Positions 33,533-43,239 of a stretch of 64,000 nucleotides of DNA are shown here, piece by piece (within the stretch, counting starts at the first letter, position 1; the number at the start of each line of letters is the position of its first letter). The translations under genes were made by a program, and so were the position numbers. Location of the stretch: the NCBI RefSeq assembly GCF_018224925.1, contig NZ_JAGTUF010000008.1, positions 84,181-148,180 on the forward strand, written 5' to 3'. Below the pieces are notes generated by a model. It ran no database searches. It was given only the letters and a program-made list of their open reading frames with translations, and was not told the origin of the DNA. Source of the stretch: Magnetospirillum sulfuroxidans. Lineage in GTDB: Bacteria; Pseudomonadota; Alphaproteobacteria; Rhodospirillales; Magnetospirillaceae.

Positions 33533-34435
33533 TCATCGCGTCAACTCGGCGACCTGAAGCCACAGCGCCGGCGCGGTGGCCGTCACCAGCGCCAACGCCA
33601 GCCAACGCCAAGCCCGCTGATGCCCGTGCGGCGTCGAGGCCTGTGCGGTGATATGCCATGACGCCGCCAAGGTGGGGCCGGTCAGCAGCAGGGCAAGGGT
33701 CAGGCCGTGGGGATACGCCTGCCCGGCGGCGAGAAAAAGTGCGGCGATTTGGGCCAAGATCATTCCCGCCGCCAACCGGGCCAAGGCGTTGGCGGCTAAA
33801 AGCCCGCGTCGCCGCATGCGGAAATAGCCCACCAGCACCACCAGCGTGGCGATCAAAGCCAGGGTGAAGATGATTCGGCTGAACAAAATCCGCAACAGCG
33901 CCTGCGAATAGGATTGGTGCACGGCGCTGGACAAAAATTGCCCTTCCTCCGCCGGGAACAGTGGCGGGGCGCTGACCATCAGGACGGCGATGAAGGCGGC
34001 GATTGATCCGGCCACCAGCAGCCGGCGGCGGTCAAGCAGCAGGATCGGCAGCAAGCCAAGCACGGCGGCAGACGGTGTAACCCACAGGCTTAACCCGATG
34101 ATGATCCCCACTAAGACACCGTGCCGATCCCGAGGCATGTCCGCTTGCGCCGCCGCCAAGGCGACGGCCAACACCAAGGCGGTGGCGACGATCAGCAGCG
34201 GCTCCGGCAGGGGGGGAAGGGGGAATTGCAGGGCGATCAGGGACAGGAAGGGCGCGGCCTGGGCCAAAAATGCGGGCAACGATCCGCTGATCCGGTGAAA
34301 GGCCCGCCCCAGCAGGAACAGGGCGACACCGACCAGCGGATAGACCCCAAGCCATGACGGCGGGCGGGCGGCCAGCAAGGCGGCGAAAGCCAACGGCAAA
34401 ATCCACAGGGAAAGGCTGGTCTGGCGGTTGGTCAT
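33533..34435 (-). CDS. Polytopic membrane protein of unknown function
   Basis: A 300-residue protein from the ATG at 34435, with about eight to nine hydrophobic helices (for example LWILPLAFAALLAARP, LLIVATALVLAVALAAAQA, LLVAGSIAAFIAVLMVSAPPLF, IIFTLALIATLVVLVGYF, LTLALLLTGPTLAASWHI). Layout is reminiscent of glycosyltransferase-C or O-antigen-ligase-like proteins, but no signature is seen and no family is assigned. It is divergent from uppP (112-base gap). Confidence 0.55.
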   Translation of the reverse strand: MTNRQTSLSLWILPLAFAALLAARPPSWLGVYPLVGVALFLLGRAFHRISGSLPAFLAQAAPFLSLIALQFPLPPLPEPLLIVATALVLAVALAAAQADMPRDRHGVLVGIIIGLSLWVTPSAAVLGLLPILLLDRRRLLVAGSIAAFIAVLMVSAPPLFPAEEGQFLSSAVHQSYSQALLRILFSRIIFTLALIATLVVLVGYFRMRRRGLLAANALARLAAGMILAQIAALFLAAGQAYPHGLTLALLLTGPTLAASWHITAQASTPHGHQRAWRWLALALVTATAPALWLQVAELTR

Positions 34436-34546
34436 GGTGTCGGTGTAGCGCAGCTTTGCCCGCGGAAGCAAGGCGGCCAAGGCAATCCTTGCCAGCGGGG
34501 GGCGGGGGAGGGCATGATCCGCCCGCCTTCATTGCCGGTGGATGAG

Positions 34547-35344
34547 ATGGAAACCATTCTGCAAGCCTTGCTGTTGGGAATTGTCGAGGGATTGACCGAA
34601 TTCCTGCCGGTTTCCTCGACCGGTCATTTGATTTTGCTGGGTGATTTGCTGGGATTCCAAGGTCCGCCGGGCAAGAGCTTCGAGATCGTCATCCAGCTTG
34701 GCGCCATCTTGGCCGTCTGCGTGGTCTATTGGCAGCGCCTGTGGGGGGCGGCGGCCGGCGCGATGACGGATGCCCGTTCCCGTGCCTTCATCCGCAATAT
34801 CTTGGTCGGCTTTCTGCCGGCCATGGTGGTCGGTGTCCTGGCCTATAAGCACATCCGCGCCTTGCTTGATTCCCCCATCGTGGTGGCGGTGGCGCTGGTG
34901 GTCGGCGGTGTGCTGATCTTGGTGCTGGAGCGGGTCAACAAGCACCCGCGCTTTCATGCGGTCGAGGATTTCCCGACGTCCTTGTCGTTGAAGGTCGGGA
35001 TCTTCCAGTGCTTGGCCATGGTGCCGGGGGTGTCGCGTTCGGGGGCCACCATCATGGGGGCGTTGCTGGTCGGTGTCGATCGCAAGGCGGCGGCTGAATT
35101 TTCATTCTTCCTGGCCATCCCCACCATGTTGGGGGCGACGGTTTATTCGCTTTATAAGAATTGGGCCGATCTGTCGTTCGACAATGCCGGGCTGATCGCC
35201 ATCGGCTTTGTCGCCGCTTTCATCGCCGCCTTATTGGTGGTGCGCACCGCCATCGGCCTGATCATCCGTCACGGCTTCGCCCCCTTCGCCTGGTACCGGA
35301 TCGCTTTCGGCGGCGTCATGCTGGCCGTACTGCTGAGCCGCTAA
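34547..35344 (+). CDS. uppP: Undecaprenyl-diphosphate phosphatase
   Basis: A 265-residue membrane protein of the BacA/UppP family. Both signatures are present: EGLTEFLPVSSTGHLIL at the N-terminus (catalytic Glu and His) and PGVSRSGATIMGALL in the second half (Arg of the P-loop-like motif). It recycles undecaprenyl pyrophosphate to the monophosphate lipid carrier for peptidoglycan synthesis and gives bacitracin tolerance when overproduced. The ATG at 34547 gives the usual METILQALLLGIVEG start; an in-frame ATG at 34514 would add 11 residues and is less likely. Confidence 0.94.
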   Translation: METILQALLLGIVEGLTEFLPVSSTGHLILLGDLLGFQGPPGKSFEIVIQLGAILAVCVVYWQRLWGAAAGAMTDARSRAFIRNILVGFLPAMVVGVLAYKHIRALLDSPIVVAVALVVGGVLILVLERVNKHPRFHAVEDFPTSLSLKVGIFQCLAMVPGVSRSGATIMGALLVGVDRKAAAEFSFFLAIPTMLGATVYSLYKNWADLSFDNAGLIAIGFVAAFIAALLVVRTAIGLIIRHGFAPFAWYRIAFGGVMLAVLLSR

Positions 35345-35410
35345 ACCGTGATGCCTCAAATGTGCATCATGGTTTAGCCTTCATCATTTTCCCTCGCCGG
35401 GCGCGCCGCT

Positions 35411-36016
35411 CTAAATCAGATCCACCACCTTGCCGCCGATGTGGATTTGCGCCCGCAAGGCCGGGCCGGCATTGGCGATGGCGACGCTGTCGACCAAGCC
35501 CAACGGGGTCAGTTCTGTGCGCAGGCGGTGGGCGTCGTCATGGGCCAGGGTCAGACGTTTCAGCCGTAAGCCATGATCGGGCAGGCGGTTGCATGGATGA
35601 CCGCCCTCTTGCCATTGGATCAAGGCGGGGATGGTGCCGTTCAAAGGCGGTATTCCATCGACGGGGCCGGCGAAACGCCAGCGAAAATCCGCGCGCTCCA
35701 TGCTCAGCACCCGGTAATCATCGGGGCACAGCCGCTCGATGGATTGGGTGCGGACCACCCAATGAACCAACCGGGGAACGCCGCTGAACTGATCCAGTCC
35801 GAACCAGCGCGGCTGTGGCGGTGGCGGCGCCTGGGGATCAATGCTGATCACTTCCAGATAGCAATCCGGGCCAAGCGATAAAACGGCGTTGTGAGTCCCC
35901 ATGCGGGGATGCTGGCCGCCCAGGGTCGGGGCCGTTCCCAGGCGTTGGCTAATGTGGCTGATGCCTTCCGACAAGGTGCGGGCGGCGACCACCAGATGGT
36001 CCAATTGGCAAGTCAT
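35411..36016 (-). CDS. VOC/glyoxalase-like protein
   Basis: A 201-residue protein of the Glyoxalase_3 (VOC) type. It begins CQLDHLVVAARTLSEGISH with the N-terminal strand and metal-site His of the fold, then RMGTHNAVLSLGPDCYLEV, a typical VOC metal/substrate segment with His and Glu. The C-terminal half carries LKRLTLAHDDAHRLRTEL. Substrate unknown. It stands alone between uppP and the acetate block, convergent with uppP. Confidence 0.8.
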   Translation of the reverse strand: MTCQLDHLVVAARTLSEGISHISQRLGTAPTLGGQHPRMGTHNAVLSLGPDCYLEVISIDPQAPPPPQPRWFGLDQFSGVPRLVHWVVRTQSIERLCPDDYRVLSMERADFRWRFAGPVDGIPPLNGTIPALIQWQEGGHPCNRLPDHGLRLKRLTLAHDDAHRLRTELTPLGLVDSVAIANAGPALRAQIHIGGKVVDLI

Positions 36017-36031
36017 GCGTCAGCTTAAAAG

Positions 36032-36067
36032 AAAAAGGCCGCCGGGGATACCCGGCGGCCAAGTTTT
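36032..36067. terminator. Bidirectional terminator between the VOC gene and actP
   Basis: A 10-bp stem GGCCGCCGGG / CCCGGCGGCC (36037-36046 with 36051-36060), loop GATA. AAAAA precedes it and TTTTT follows within 7 bases, so it can stop transcripts from both strands. It mainly serves the minus-strand actP transcript. Confidence 0.8.
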
Positions 36068-36088
36068 TGAACGCGTGTGGCGCAGCCC

Positions 36089-37770
36089 TTAGTGGGCGGC
36101 GGCACCTTCGGCGCCCAGACCGGTTTCGGACCGGATCGCCATGGCGTCGTACTGAGCCCGCTCGGCATCAGCCTGCGCGCTGGTATCCAGCTTGGAGAAC
36201 AACCAGCAACCGAAGAAAGCGGCCGGCATGGTGAACAAGGTCGGATACACGAACGGGAAGATGGGTTCGGCGAAGTGGAAGCTCGACACCCAGACAACCT
36301 TGGACAAGATCACGCAGCCCACCGAGCCGACGAGGCCGATGTAACCGCCGATGACGGCGCCCTTGGTGGTCAAGCTCTTCGAGAACATGGCCATCACCAG
36401 CACCGGGAAGGTGGCGGAGGCGGCAATGGAGAAGGTCAAGGCGACGATGAACGCCACGTTCTGCTTTTCGAAGATGATGCCCAAGATCACGGCGATGACG
36501 CCCAGACCCAAGGAAGCGATCTTCGAAACCATGACTTCGCTGCCTTCGGTGGTGCGCCCACGGGCGATCACGTTGGCATAAAGGTCATGCGAGATAGCCG
36601 AGGCGCCGGCCAGGGTCAGACCCGACACCACCGCCAGGATGGTGGCGAAGGCCACGGCCGAGATGAAGCCCAGGAACAGATCGCCGCCGATGGCGTGCGC
36701 CAGCCAGATGGCGGGCATGTTGCCGCCGCCCTTAAGGGCCAGACCGCCCTTGGCAACGTCCAGGTACTGCGGATCGGTGGCCACCAGGGTGATGGCGCCG
36801 AAACCGATGATGAAGGTCAGGATGTAGAAGTAACCGATGAAACCGGTGGCGTAGAAGACCGACTTGCGGGCTTCCTTGGCGTTCGGCACGGTGAAGAAGC
36901 GCATGAGGATATGCGGCAGGCCGGCGGTGCCGAACATCAGGGTCAGACCCAGCGAGATGGCGTCGACCGGATTGGTCACCAACGAGCCGGGAGCCATGAT
37001 GGCCAGCTTCTTCGGGTGAATTTCAACCGCCTTGGCGAACAGGGCCTCGAACGAGAAGCCGAAATGCGACATCACGCCCAAAGCGATGAAGGTGGCGCCG
37101 CCCAACAGCAGGCAGGCCTTGATGATCTGCACCCAGGTGGTCGCGGTCATGCCGCCGAAGGTCACATAGACCATCATCAGCGCGCCGACGACAATCACGG
37201 CGATGATGTAGTCGAGGCCAAACAACAGCTTGATCAGCTGGCCGGCGCCGACCATCTGGCCGATCAGGTAGAAGATGACGACGATCAGCGCGCCGGAAGC
37301 GGCGAAAACGCGGACCGGGCCCTGCGCCAGACGATAGCTGGCAACGTCGGCGAAGGTGAACTTGCCCAGGTTGCGCAGACGTTCGGCGATCAGGAACAAG
37401 ATGATCGGCCAGCCGACCAGCCAACCCACCGAGAAGATCAGGCCGTCAAAGCCCGAGCCGTAAACCAGGGCGGAAATACCCAGGAACGACGCCGCCGACA
37501 TGTAGTCGCCAGCGATGGCCATACCATTTTGGAAGCCGGTGATGCCGCCGCCGGCAGTGTAGAAATCGGCGGCGGTCTGTTCCGCTTGGAGGCCCAATAG
37601 GTGATGCCCAGGGTCATGCCGACGAAGATCGCGAACATGACGACGGCGTGCCAGTTGGTGGCTTGCTTTTCCACATTGCCGAGATCGGCGCCTGCGGCGT
37701 AAGCGGCGGTTGCGGCCAAGGTCCCGCCAATGGCGAGAGCGGCCGCGAGAGCGAACTTAGTGATGTTCAT
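36089..37770 (-). pseudogene. actP: Cation/acetate symporter ActP, broken by one frameshift
   Basis: The ATG at 37770 begins a typical ActP leader ([16 protein letters not shown]...[10 protein letters not shown]) and first helix ([20 protein letters not shown]). At about 37585 the frame ends [13 protein letters not shown], while the expected continuation appears in the next frame as [20 protein letters not shown]. From there 500 residues of a sodium:solute symporter run to 36089 ([43 protein letters not shown]). A single missing base in AAGCGGAACAGACCG explains it. Either the gene is a recent pseudogene, or the base is a sequencing error. It follows yjcH with a 1-base overlap. ActP imports acetate with Na+. 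Confidence 0.85.
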
Positions 37771-38099
37771 CAGCGGGCTTCCTCGAGAATCTGGCGGTTC
37801 AGTTCGTCGAACTCGGTATTGGCGCGGCGGACATAGATGCCGGTCAGCACGATGGCCGACAGGATCACGCCCACGCCGATGGGGAAGCCGACGGTGGTGA
37901 CGCCGCCCGACAGCGAAGTGCCCAAAAAGGCCTTGCCATAGGCGATGAGCAAGATGAAGCCGGCATAGATGCTCAGCATAATGGCCGACAACAGCCACGC
38001 AAACGCACGGCGCTTGCTGACCAATTCCTTGAACTTAGGATTATTGGCGATTTTCACATGCGCAGCGGCATGAATGTTCACATTCGGTGCTTGTGCCAC
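37770..38099 (-). CDS. yjcH: DUF485 membrane protein, ActP partner
   Basis: A 109-residue DUF485 protein with two helices ([20 protein letters not shown] and [20 protein letters not shown]). The loop carries the usual YGKAFLGT segment and the C-terminus [19 protein letters not shown] is also typical. The start is a GTG at 38099 with a GGAGGG site. The stop codon overlaps the actP start (TGATG). In E. coli the yjcH-actP pair follows acs; here no acs is present in the window. Confidence 0.9.
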   Translation of the reverse strand: MAQAPNVNIHAAAHVKIANNPKFKELVSKRRAFAWLLSAIMLSIYAGFILLIAYGKAFLGTSLSGGVTTVGFPIGVGVILSAIVLTGIYVRRANTEFDELNRQILEEAR

Positions 38100-38581
38100 T
38101 TTGACCCTCCGCTATTTTACCGCCCCGTTTGGGGTCGGTTTGTTGTTTTGTGGGCCGTTGTTCGACCCGCTTTTTGTTCCCCTGCATCTGGCTGTGGGCA
38201 CCCATGCGAACATGGTATGACCCCAACGCTTGCGGGAAGGTTCCGACGTCATTAACATCCGACTACATTGCCGTCAACTGCGCTTGCGTAGCAGGGTTGA
38301 ATTATTTGCATAGCGGCAGGGGGTGGGAAAGCTGCGCTAGTTTAGCATTTTCGTTGTTTGCCAGACGGTAAGTGCATCCATCTTTCATTTTCAAATAAGA
38401 CATCAGGTGTTGCGTTGTCATCTTATGGTGGACGATGCCTATGCTTTTATATTTTACTATTATTCGTTAGTCAGTTTTCTCCTGCGACACTTTCGGGTAG
38501 GCTTTGGTGCCGCGCTCTGACCTTTATCCCGACATGGTTGTTATAGAGATCGCGCTTGTTTGCAATTTGGATGAATTTGCA
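38100..38581. other. Intergenic control region between yjcH and the CBS/DUF294 gene
   Basis: About 480 bases with no convincing gene; the open frames give Cys/Trp-rich translations. The stretch 38380-38470 is AT-rich (TTTATATTTTACTATTATTCG) and probably carries the promoter for the plus-strand gene. The first 100 bases should hold the promoter of the yjcH-actP pair. Confidence 0.45.
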
Positions 38582-40021
38582 ATGAATGATGTCGCCGCTT
38601 TGGCTCGAATCGACAGCTTTCCCTATCGCCATCGCCTGCACGAGGTCATGAGCACGCCAGTCCTGACCGGTCCCGAGGACCTGTCGCTGACCGATGCCAT
38701 TCACCGCATGTACGAATCGCGGGTTTCGTCGATCATCGGCGTCGATGCGCTTGGACGGGCCTTGGGCATCTTGACCGAACGCGACTTGCTGCGGATCTTG
38801 TCCAATGATGGCGCCGCCGGGTTGAACGCCACCTTGGGGCAGATCATGACCCGACCGGTGGCGGCGGTGCCCAGCGACGCCTTTGTCTATGTGGCGTTGG
38901 GCAAGATGACCCGCTTGGGCTTGCGGCATTTGGTGGTGGTCGATCGCGACCGTCGGCCCATCGGCATGGTGACCGGCCGCGCTTTGTTGAAGGTGCGGGC
39001 CAACGATGCCCTGGTCATCGGCGATTCGGTCCATGAAGCCCGTGGTCCCGAGGACATGGCCGCCGCCATGGCGGCGTTGCCCGGCCTGGCCCGCTCGCTG
39101 TTGGCCGAAGGGGTGTCGGCGCGGGGGATTTCCTCGGTCATCGCCTTGGTCATCCGCGATTTGACCGCGCGCGCCACCGAACTGGCCGAAATTTCCATGG
39201 CCGAAGATGGCTGGGGCAAGGCGCCGGCCGCTTACGCCATGTTGGTGTTGGGATCGGGTGGACGCGGCGAAAGCTTGCTGGTGTTCGATCAGGACAATGC
39301 CATCGTCCATCGCGGGACCACCGCCGATGACGTCTGGTTCGCCGAATTGGGCAAGCGCGTCAACGAGACGCTTAATCAGGCCGGCATTCCGTTTTGTGAC
39401 GGCGGCGTCATGGCGCGCGAGCCGAAATGGCGGAAAAGCCTGGAGGAATGGAAGGACGAGGTTCACCAATGGGTGTTCTCGCTGGAAAACCAGACGGTGA
39501 TGTATTGCGATATCTTTTTTGACTTCCAGCCGGTCTGGGGCGACGGCGAACTGGCCGAGGAACTGCGGAGCTGGGCCATCGACAAGGCCTCGCAATCGGC
39601 TTTCTTCATGCAATACCTGGCCCAGCACGTGGCCAAGATGGAGGTGTCGCTGACGCTGTGGGGCGGCTTCATCACCAAGAACGGTCGCCTGAACGCCAAG
39701 AAGTTCGGGCTGTTGCCGCTGGTTTCGGCGGCGCGCTTCCGCGCCATCCGCGCCCATGTTCTGGCCACCGGCACCGACGAGCGTTATACCGCCGTCAAGG
39801 ACATGGAATTGATGCACGAGGATGATTGGCGTGATTTTCTGGAAATCCGCGAAATCGTCTTCCGCGTCATGCTGGACCAGCAATTGGCCGATCTCGCCGC
39901 CGGTATCGCCCCTTCGGCCAGTATTGACCCCAAGCGTCTTCCCAAGCAAATGCGTGAACGCTTGCGCTGGGCTTTCAAGCGCCTGCGCACGCTGAAATAC
40001 ATTTGCGGCGTCGCCGGCTGA
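38582..40021 (+). CDS. CBS-domain DUF294 putative nucleotidyltransferase
   Basis: A 479-residue protein from the ATG at 38582; in-frame TTG/ATG starts at 38504 and 38537 would lengthen it. Two CBS motifs lie at about 20-140 (MSTPVLTGPEDLSLTDAIHRM; IMTRPVAAVPSDAFVYVAL). The DUF294 nucleotidyltransferase core follows, with GSGGRGESLLVFDQDNAIVH (G-S-G-G-R and D-x-D), then the DUF294 C-terminal substrate-binding part. The layout resembles PII-uridylyltransferase relatives that sense nucleotides. DUF294-CBS genes commonly accompany actP and act in acetate-linked control. The stop is 2 bases before the thiD start. Confidence 0.85.
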   Translation: MNDVAALARIDSFPYRHRLHEVMSTPVLTGPEDLSLTDAIHRMYESRVSSIIGVDALGRALGILTERDLLRILSNDGAAGLNATLGQIMTRPVAAVPSDAFVYVALGKMTRLGLRHLVVVDRDRRPIGMVTGRALLKVRANDALVIGDSVHEARGPEDMAAAMAALPGLARSLLAEGVSARGISSVIALVIRDLTARATELAEISMAEDGWGKAPAAYAMLVLGSGGRGESLLVFDQDNAIVHRGTTADDVWFAELGKRVNETLNQAGIPFCDGGVMAREPKWRKSLEEWKDEVHQWVFSLENQTVMYCDIFFDFQPVWGDGELAEELRSWAIDKASQSAFFMQYLAQHVAKMEVSLTLWGGFITKNGRLNAKKFGLLPLVSAARFRAIRAHVLATGTDERYTAVKDMELMHEDDWRDFLEIREIVFRVMLDQQLADLAAGIAPSASIDPKRLPKQMRERLRWAFKRLRTLKYICGVAG

Positions 40022-40023
40022 CC

Positions 40024-40827
40024 ATGAAGGGCCGCGTTCTCATCGTCGCCGGCTCCGATTCCGGTGGGGGAGCTGGCATTCAGGCGGATATCAAGGCGGT
40101 TTCCGCCTTGGGGGGCTACGCCGCCACCGCCATTTCCGCCCTGACGGCGCAAAACACCCAAGGGGTGTTCGCCATCCATGCGGTGCCGCCGGCCTTTGTC
40201 CGTCAACAGATGGAACTGGTGCTTGATGATATCGGCGCCGATTGCGTCAAAACCGGCATGCTGGCCAGTGTTGCCATCATCGAGGCGGTGGCCGCCAGCC
40301 TGGACAGCCATGCCACGGGCGTGAAGCTGGTGGTCGATCCGGTGATGGTGGCCAAGGGGGGGGCGTCGCTTTTGGCCGATGATGCGGCACGGGCCATGAT
40401 TGATCTGCTGGTGTGCCGTGCCGCCCTTATCACCCCCAACATCCCCGAGGCCGAAGTGTTGCTGGGCCGCCCCATCGCCGGGGTGGCGGCGATGGAGGCG
40501 GCGGCGCGCGACCTGCTGGCCCTGGGCTGTGGCGCCGTGTTGCTGAAGGGCGGTCATCTGGAAGGTGACGATCTGGTGGATGTTCTGGTTCAGCCCCAGG
40601 GGGTGACACGCTTTGCCAGTCGCCGCATCGCCACCACCTCGACCCATGGCACCGGCTGCACCTTGGCCTCGGCCATTGCCTGCGGCCTCGCCCAAGGCAT
40701 GGATCTGGCGGCGGCGGTGGGGCGTGGCCGCGTTTACGTGCGCCGCGCCATTGAAACCGCCCCCGGCCTGGGGCGAGGCCATGGCCCGCTCAATCATCTG
40801 CATGCCATCGGCGCGTACGAATGGTGA
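40024..40827 (+). CDS. thiD: Hydroxymethylpyrimidine (phosphate) kinase
   Basis: A 267-residue ribokinase-fold enzyme from the ATG at 40024. It begins VLIVAGSDSGGGAGIQADIK (substrate Gln/Asp region) and shows LVVDPVMVAKGGASLL, ALITPNIPEAEVLLG and the phosphate-binding anion hole STHGTGCTLASAIACG. ThiD makes HMP pyrophosphate for thiamine synthesis. It lies directly after the CBS/DUF294 gene and overlaps the next gene by 7 bases, so it is part of one transcript. Confidence 0.94.
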   Translation: MKGRVLIVAGSDSGGGAGIQADIKAVSALGGYAATAISALTAQNTQGVFAIHAVPPAFVRQQMELVLDDIGADCVKTGMLASVAIIEAVAASLDSHATGVKLVVDPVMVAKGGASLLADDAARAMIDLLVCRAALITPNIPEAEVLLGRPIAGVAAMEAAARDLLALGCGAVLLKGGHLEGDDLVDVLVQPQGVTRFASRRIATTSTHGTGCTLASAIACGLAQGMDLAAAVGRGRVYVRRAIETAPGLGRGHGPLNHLHAIGAYEW

Positions 40828-41573
40828 GGTCCCGGCTTACCGCCCATGTCATTCATCTCCGTCGGCGGGAGGACCGGAAAGAGCGTTTCTTGCGCTGGAA
40901 TGCCGGTCATGCGGTGGAGTGGCATTGGCATGATGCGGTCGAAGCCGCCGCCGTGGATCGTCAGGATGGCGAATTGTTGTCCTCGCCTGATCTGGCGGTC
41001 GACGACGCCGTCATCGCCACCGCGATGTCCCACCGCCGGCAATGGCGGCAATGCGTGGCCGACGACGCGCCGCGCCTGATCTTCGAGGATGACGCCTGCG
41101 CCCGCCATGGTTTCGAGCCGTTGCTAAGCCGGGGGCTGGCCGGCTTGTCCGCCGCCGATCTGATCTTTTTTGGCTGCAATACGGATGCGGAGCTGATGCT
41201 GGAATTGCCGGATCGGCTGTTTTCGTATGTGGTCTTCGGCAATGCCGCCCATGCCAGCCCCGGCTATTTCGACGCCTTCGCCAAGACCGCGCCGCCATGT
41301 TCGCCGCCGATTCTTTATCAGGCCTATCTGACCTGGGGCTTGCTGGCCTATGCGGTGTCGCCGGCGGGGGCGGCCAAGCTGCTCCGGGAATGCTTTCCCC
41401 TGCGTCCGGTCACCGTCGATTTGTTTCAGCACGGCCGCAAGGTGGAAAGCATGGCCATTGACGCTATGCTGAACGCGGCCATGCAACGGGGGGCGGTGCG
41501 GGCGCTGACATGCTTTCCGCCCTTGGTCATCGGCCCCAATGCCGATTCCGATCTGGATGCGCGCAAGGGATAG
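40821..41573 (+). CDS. Glycosyltransferase family 25-like protein
   Basis: A 250-residue protein starting at the ATG that overlaps the thiD stop. The start HVIHLRRREDRKERF is the conserved N-terminal I-N-L-x-x-R-x-x-R of GT25 (LPS biosynthesis) enzymes. The middle has AMSHRRQWRQCVADD and PRLIFEDDACARHGF, where E-D-D is the family motif. Further on, GLLAYAVSPAGAAKLL matches the conserved AY.VS..GA..LL. These enzymes often transfer galactose to lipooligosaccharide. Acceptor unknown. Confidence 0.8.
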   Translation: MVRSRLTAHVIHLRRREDRKERFLRWNAGHAVEWHWHDAVEAAAVDRQDGELLSSPDLAVDDAVIATAMSHRRQWRQCVADDAPRLIFEDDACARHGFEPLLSRGLAGLSAADLIFFGCNTDAELMLELPDRLFSYVVFGNAAHASPGYFDAFAKTAPPCSPPILYQAYLTWGLLAYAVSPAGAAKLLRECFPLRPVTVDLFQHGRKVESMAIDAMLNAAMQRGAVRALTCFPPLVIGPNADSDLDARKG

Positions 41574-41587
41574 CAAGGGGAGAGGTG

Positions 41588-42382
41588 ATGAAAGCTGCGT
41601 TCTGGCAGGTGGATGCGTTTGCCGAGAAACGGTTTGCCGGCAATCCGGCGGCGGTGATGCTGTTGCCCCATTGGCCCGAGGACGGGCTGATGCAGCAGGT
41701 GGCGGCGGAAAACAACCTGTCGGAAACCGCTTTTATTGTCCGCGAACCCGCAGGCTGGCGCATTCGCTGGTTTACCCCCAAGGTCGAAGTTGACCTGTGC
41801 GGTCACGCCACCCTGGCCGCCGGCTGGGTGGTGCTGAACCATTTGGAACAAGGCGAACAGGTGGTCTTCGCCTCGAAAAGCGGGGCCTTGCCGGTCGAGC
41901 GCCAGGACCAGCGGCTGGTTCTGGATTTCCCGGCCATGCCGCCGCGCTCGACCATTTTCCCCGACGGCATCGAAGCCGTTCTGGCCAAGCCGGTGCGCGA
42001 GGTGCTGTCCACCAGCGACCATCTTTTATGCGTGCTTGATAGCGCCGACGCGGTGCGCAGTCTGGTTCCCAACATGGCGGCGGTGGCCGGCCTGAATAAA
42101 AGGGCGCTGATCGTCACCGCGCCGGGCGACCGCGACCAGGGGGGCGATTGTGATTTCGTTTCGCGCTTTTTCGCCCCGCGCAAGGGGGTGATCGAAGATC
42201 CGGTCACCGGCTCGGCCCATTGCGTGCTGACCCCGTTTTGGGCCAAGCGATTGGGGCAAGACGCCATGGTGGCGCGCCAGCTTTCCGCCCGTGGCGGCAT
42301 TTTGTGGGTGGAACAGGCCGGCCCGCGCGTGCGCATTGCCGGCCACGTGGTGCCCTATGTCAACGGCGCCGCCGAGATTTGA
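41588..42382 (+). CDS. PhzF-family isomerase/epimerase
   Basis: A 264-residue protein from the ATG at 41588 (GGGGAGAGGT site). The PhzF signature is complete: AFWQVDAFAEKRFAGNPAAV, the catalytic Glu in AENNLSETAFIV, VDLCGHATLAAGWV and EDPVTGSAHCVLTPFWA. Members catalyse proton shifts on varied substrates; the physiological substrate here is unknown, and no phenazine genes are present. The 3' end overlaps the convergent Cys-cluster gene by 23 bases. Confidence 0.9.
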   Translation: MKAAFWQVDAFAEKRFAGNPAAVMLLPHWPEDGLMQQVAAENNLSETAFIVREPAGWRIRWFTPKVEVDLCGHATLAAGWVVLNHLEQGEQVVFASKSGALPVERQDQRLVLDFPAMPPRSTIFPDGIEAVLAKPVREVLSTSDHLLCVLDSADAVRSLVPNMAAVAGLNKRALIVTAPGDRDQGGDCDFVSRFFAPRKGVIEDPVTGSAHCVLTPFWAKRLGQDAMVARQLSARGGILWVEQAGPRVRIAGHVVPYVNGAAEI

Positions 42383-43100
42383 CCGCGACCTTGGGGAACC
42401 AGTCAAGCACCGCCGCCGCCGGGAACACTGTCTCGCCGTCCCACCAGCGGCCGGCGGCGTCGGGTCGGTCGATGATTGCTTGCAGGGCCGGCATTAATTC
42501 CAGCCCCGGACAATCGCGGCCCGCCTTGATCAGCGGCAGGGCCAGTCCCTTTAGCGCCCCTTCATAGATCATCTTCGGCTCAAGCTGAAAGGCCGGGTTG
42601 GTTTGCCCGGCCATCACCGGCAGGCCGGCATATTTGGTCATGCAATGGCGCACATCCACATGCCACAGCGACCGGCATTTCAGCGGCCGGATGTCATAGA
42701 CGGCGCAGGCGCCTTGTTGCAAGAAGGCGCAGGGCTGATCGGGCCGCCACGCGGTCAGCAAGGCGCGCTCGGCCGGGCGCGTGGCCAGGGCGCGGGACAT
42801 GGCCAGGATCTCGATGGCGGCGGCGCCGACTTTTTGATGGCAACACCAGCCGCAGCCGCGACGACAGGCCGCCGGCGCTTGGCCCAGGGCAAAAGCCGGT
42901 GTCTGGCGGATCGAGTCGAAAATACGGTCAGCCCGTTGCCAAGCCTTGGTCACGGCGTCCATCATGGCCTCGACCCCCTGGGGCAGGGCTTGGCTTACCG
43001 CCGCATGGGCGGCGTCGAAGGCGGCCTGTTCCAGCGGTGGCGGCGGACGGCGGGCTTGGCCGCGCAAGGTGGCGACGGGGTCGAAATTGGTCGGGCTCAT
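42360..43100 (-). CDS. YkgJ-family cysteine cluster protein
   Basis: A 246-residue protein with the YkgJ-type zinc/iron-chelating pattern: C-x3-C-x2-CC in AACRRGCGWCCHQKVG, PCAFLQQGACAVYDIRPLKCR and DVRHCMTKYAG. The eight-cysteine arrangement is thought to bind Zn or an Fe-S cluster. The N-terminal 80 residues are helical and Ala/Pro-rich. Function unknown. Confidence 0.85.
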   Translation of the reverse strand: MSPTNFDPVATLRGQARRPPPPLEQAAFDAAHAAVSQALPQGVEAMMDAVTKAWQRADRIFDSIRQTPAFALGQAPAACRRGCGWCCHQKVGAAAIEILAMSRALATRPAERALLTAWRPDQPCAFLQQGACAVYDIRPLKCRSLWHVDVRHCMTKYAGLPVMAGQTNPAFQLEPKMIYEGALKGLALPLIKAGRDCPGLELMPALQAIIDRPDAAGRWWDGETVFPAAAVLDWFPKVAVKSRRRR

Positions 43101-43239
43101 GCCGTGGAATTTAGCAGCACCAAGGCCACGACAGAAAGAACACTTTCTATATGGTGAAATTCATCGACCTACATAGAACTTGTTGTGAATTTGTGCCGAT
43201 GCTATTGCTAATGTTCCAGGGCGACGATGGGAGTGGGCG

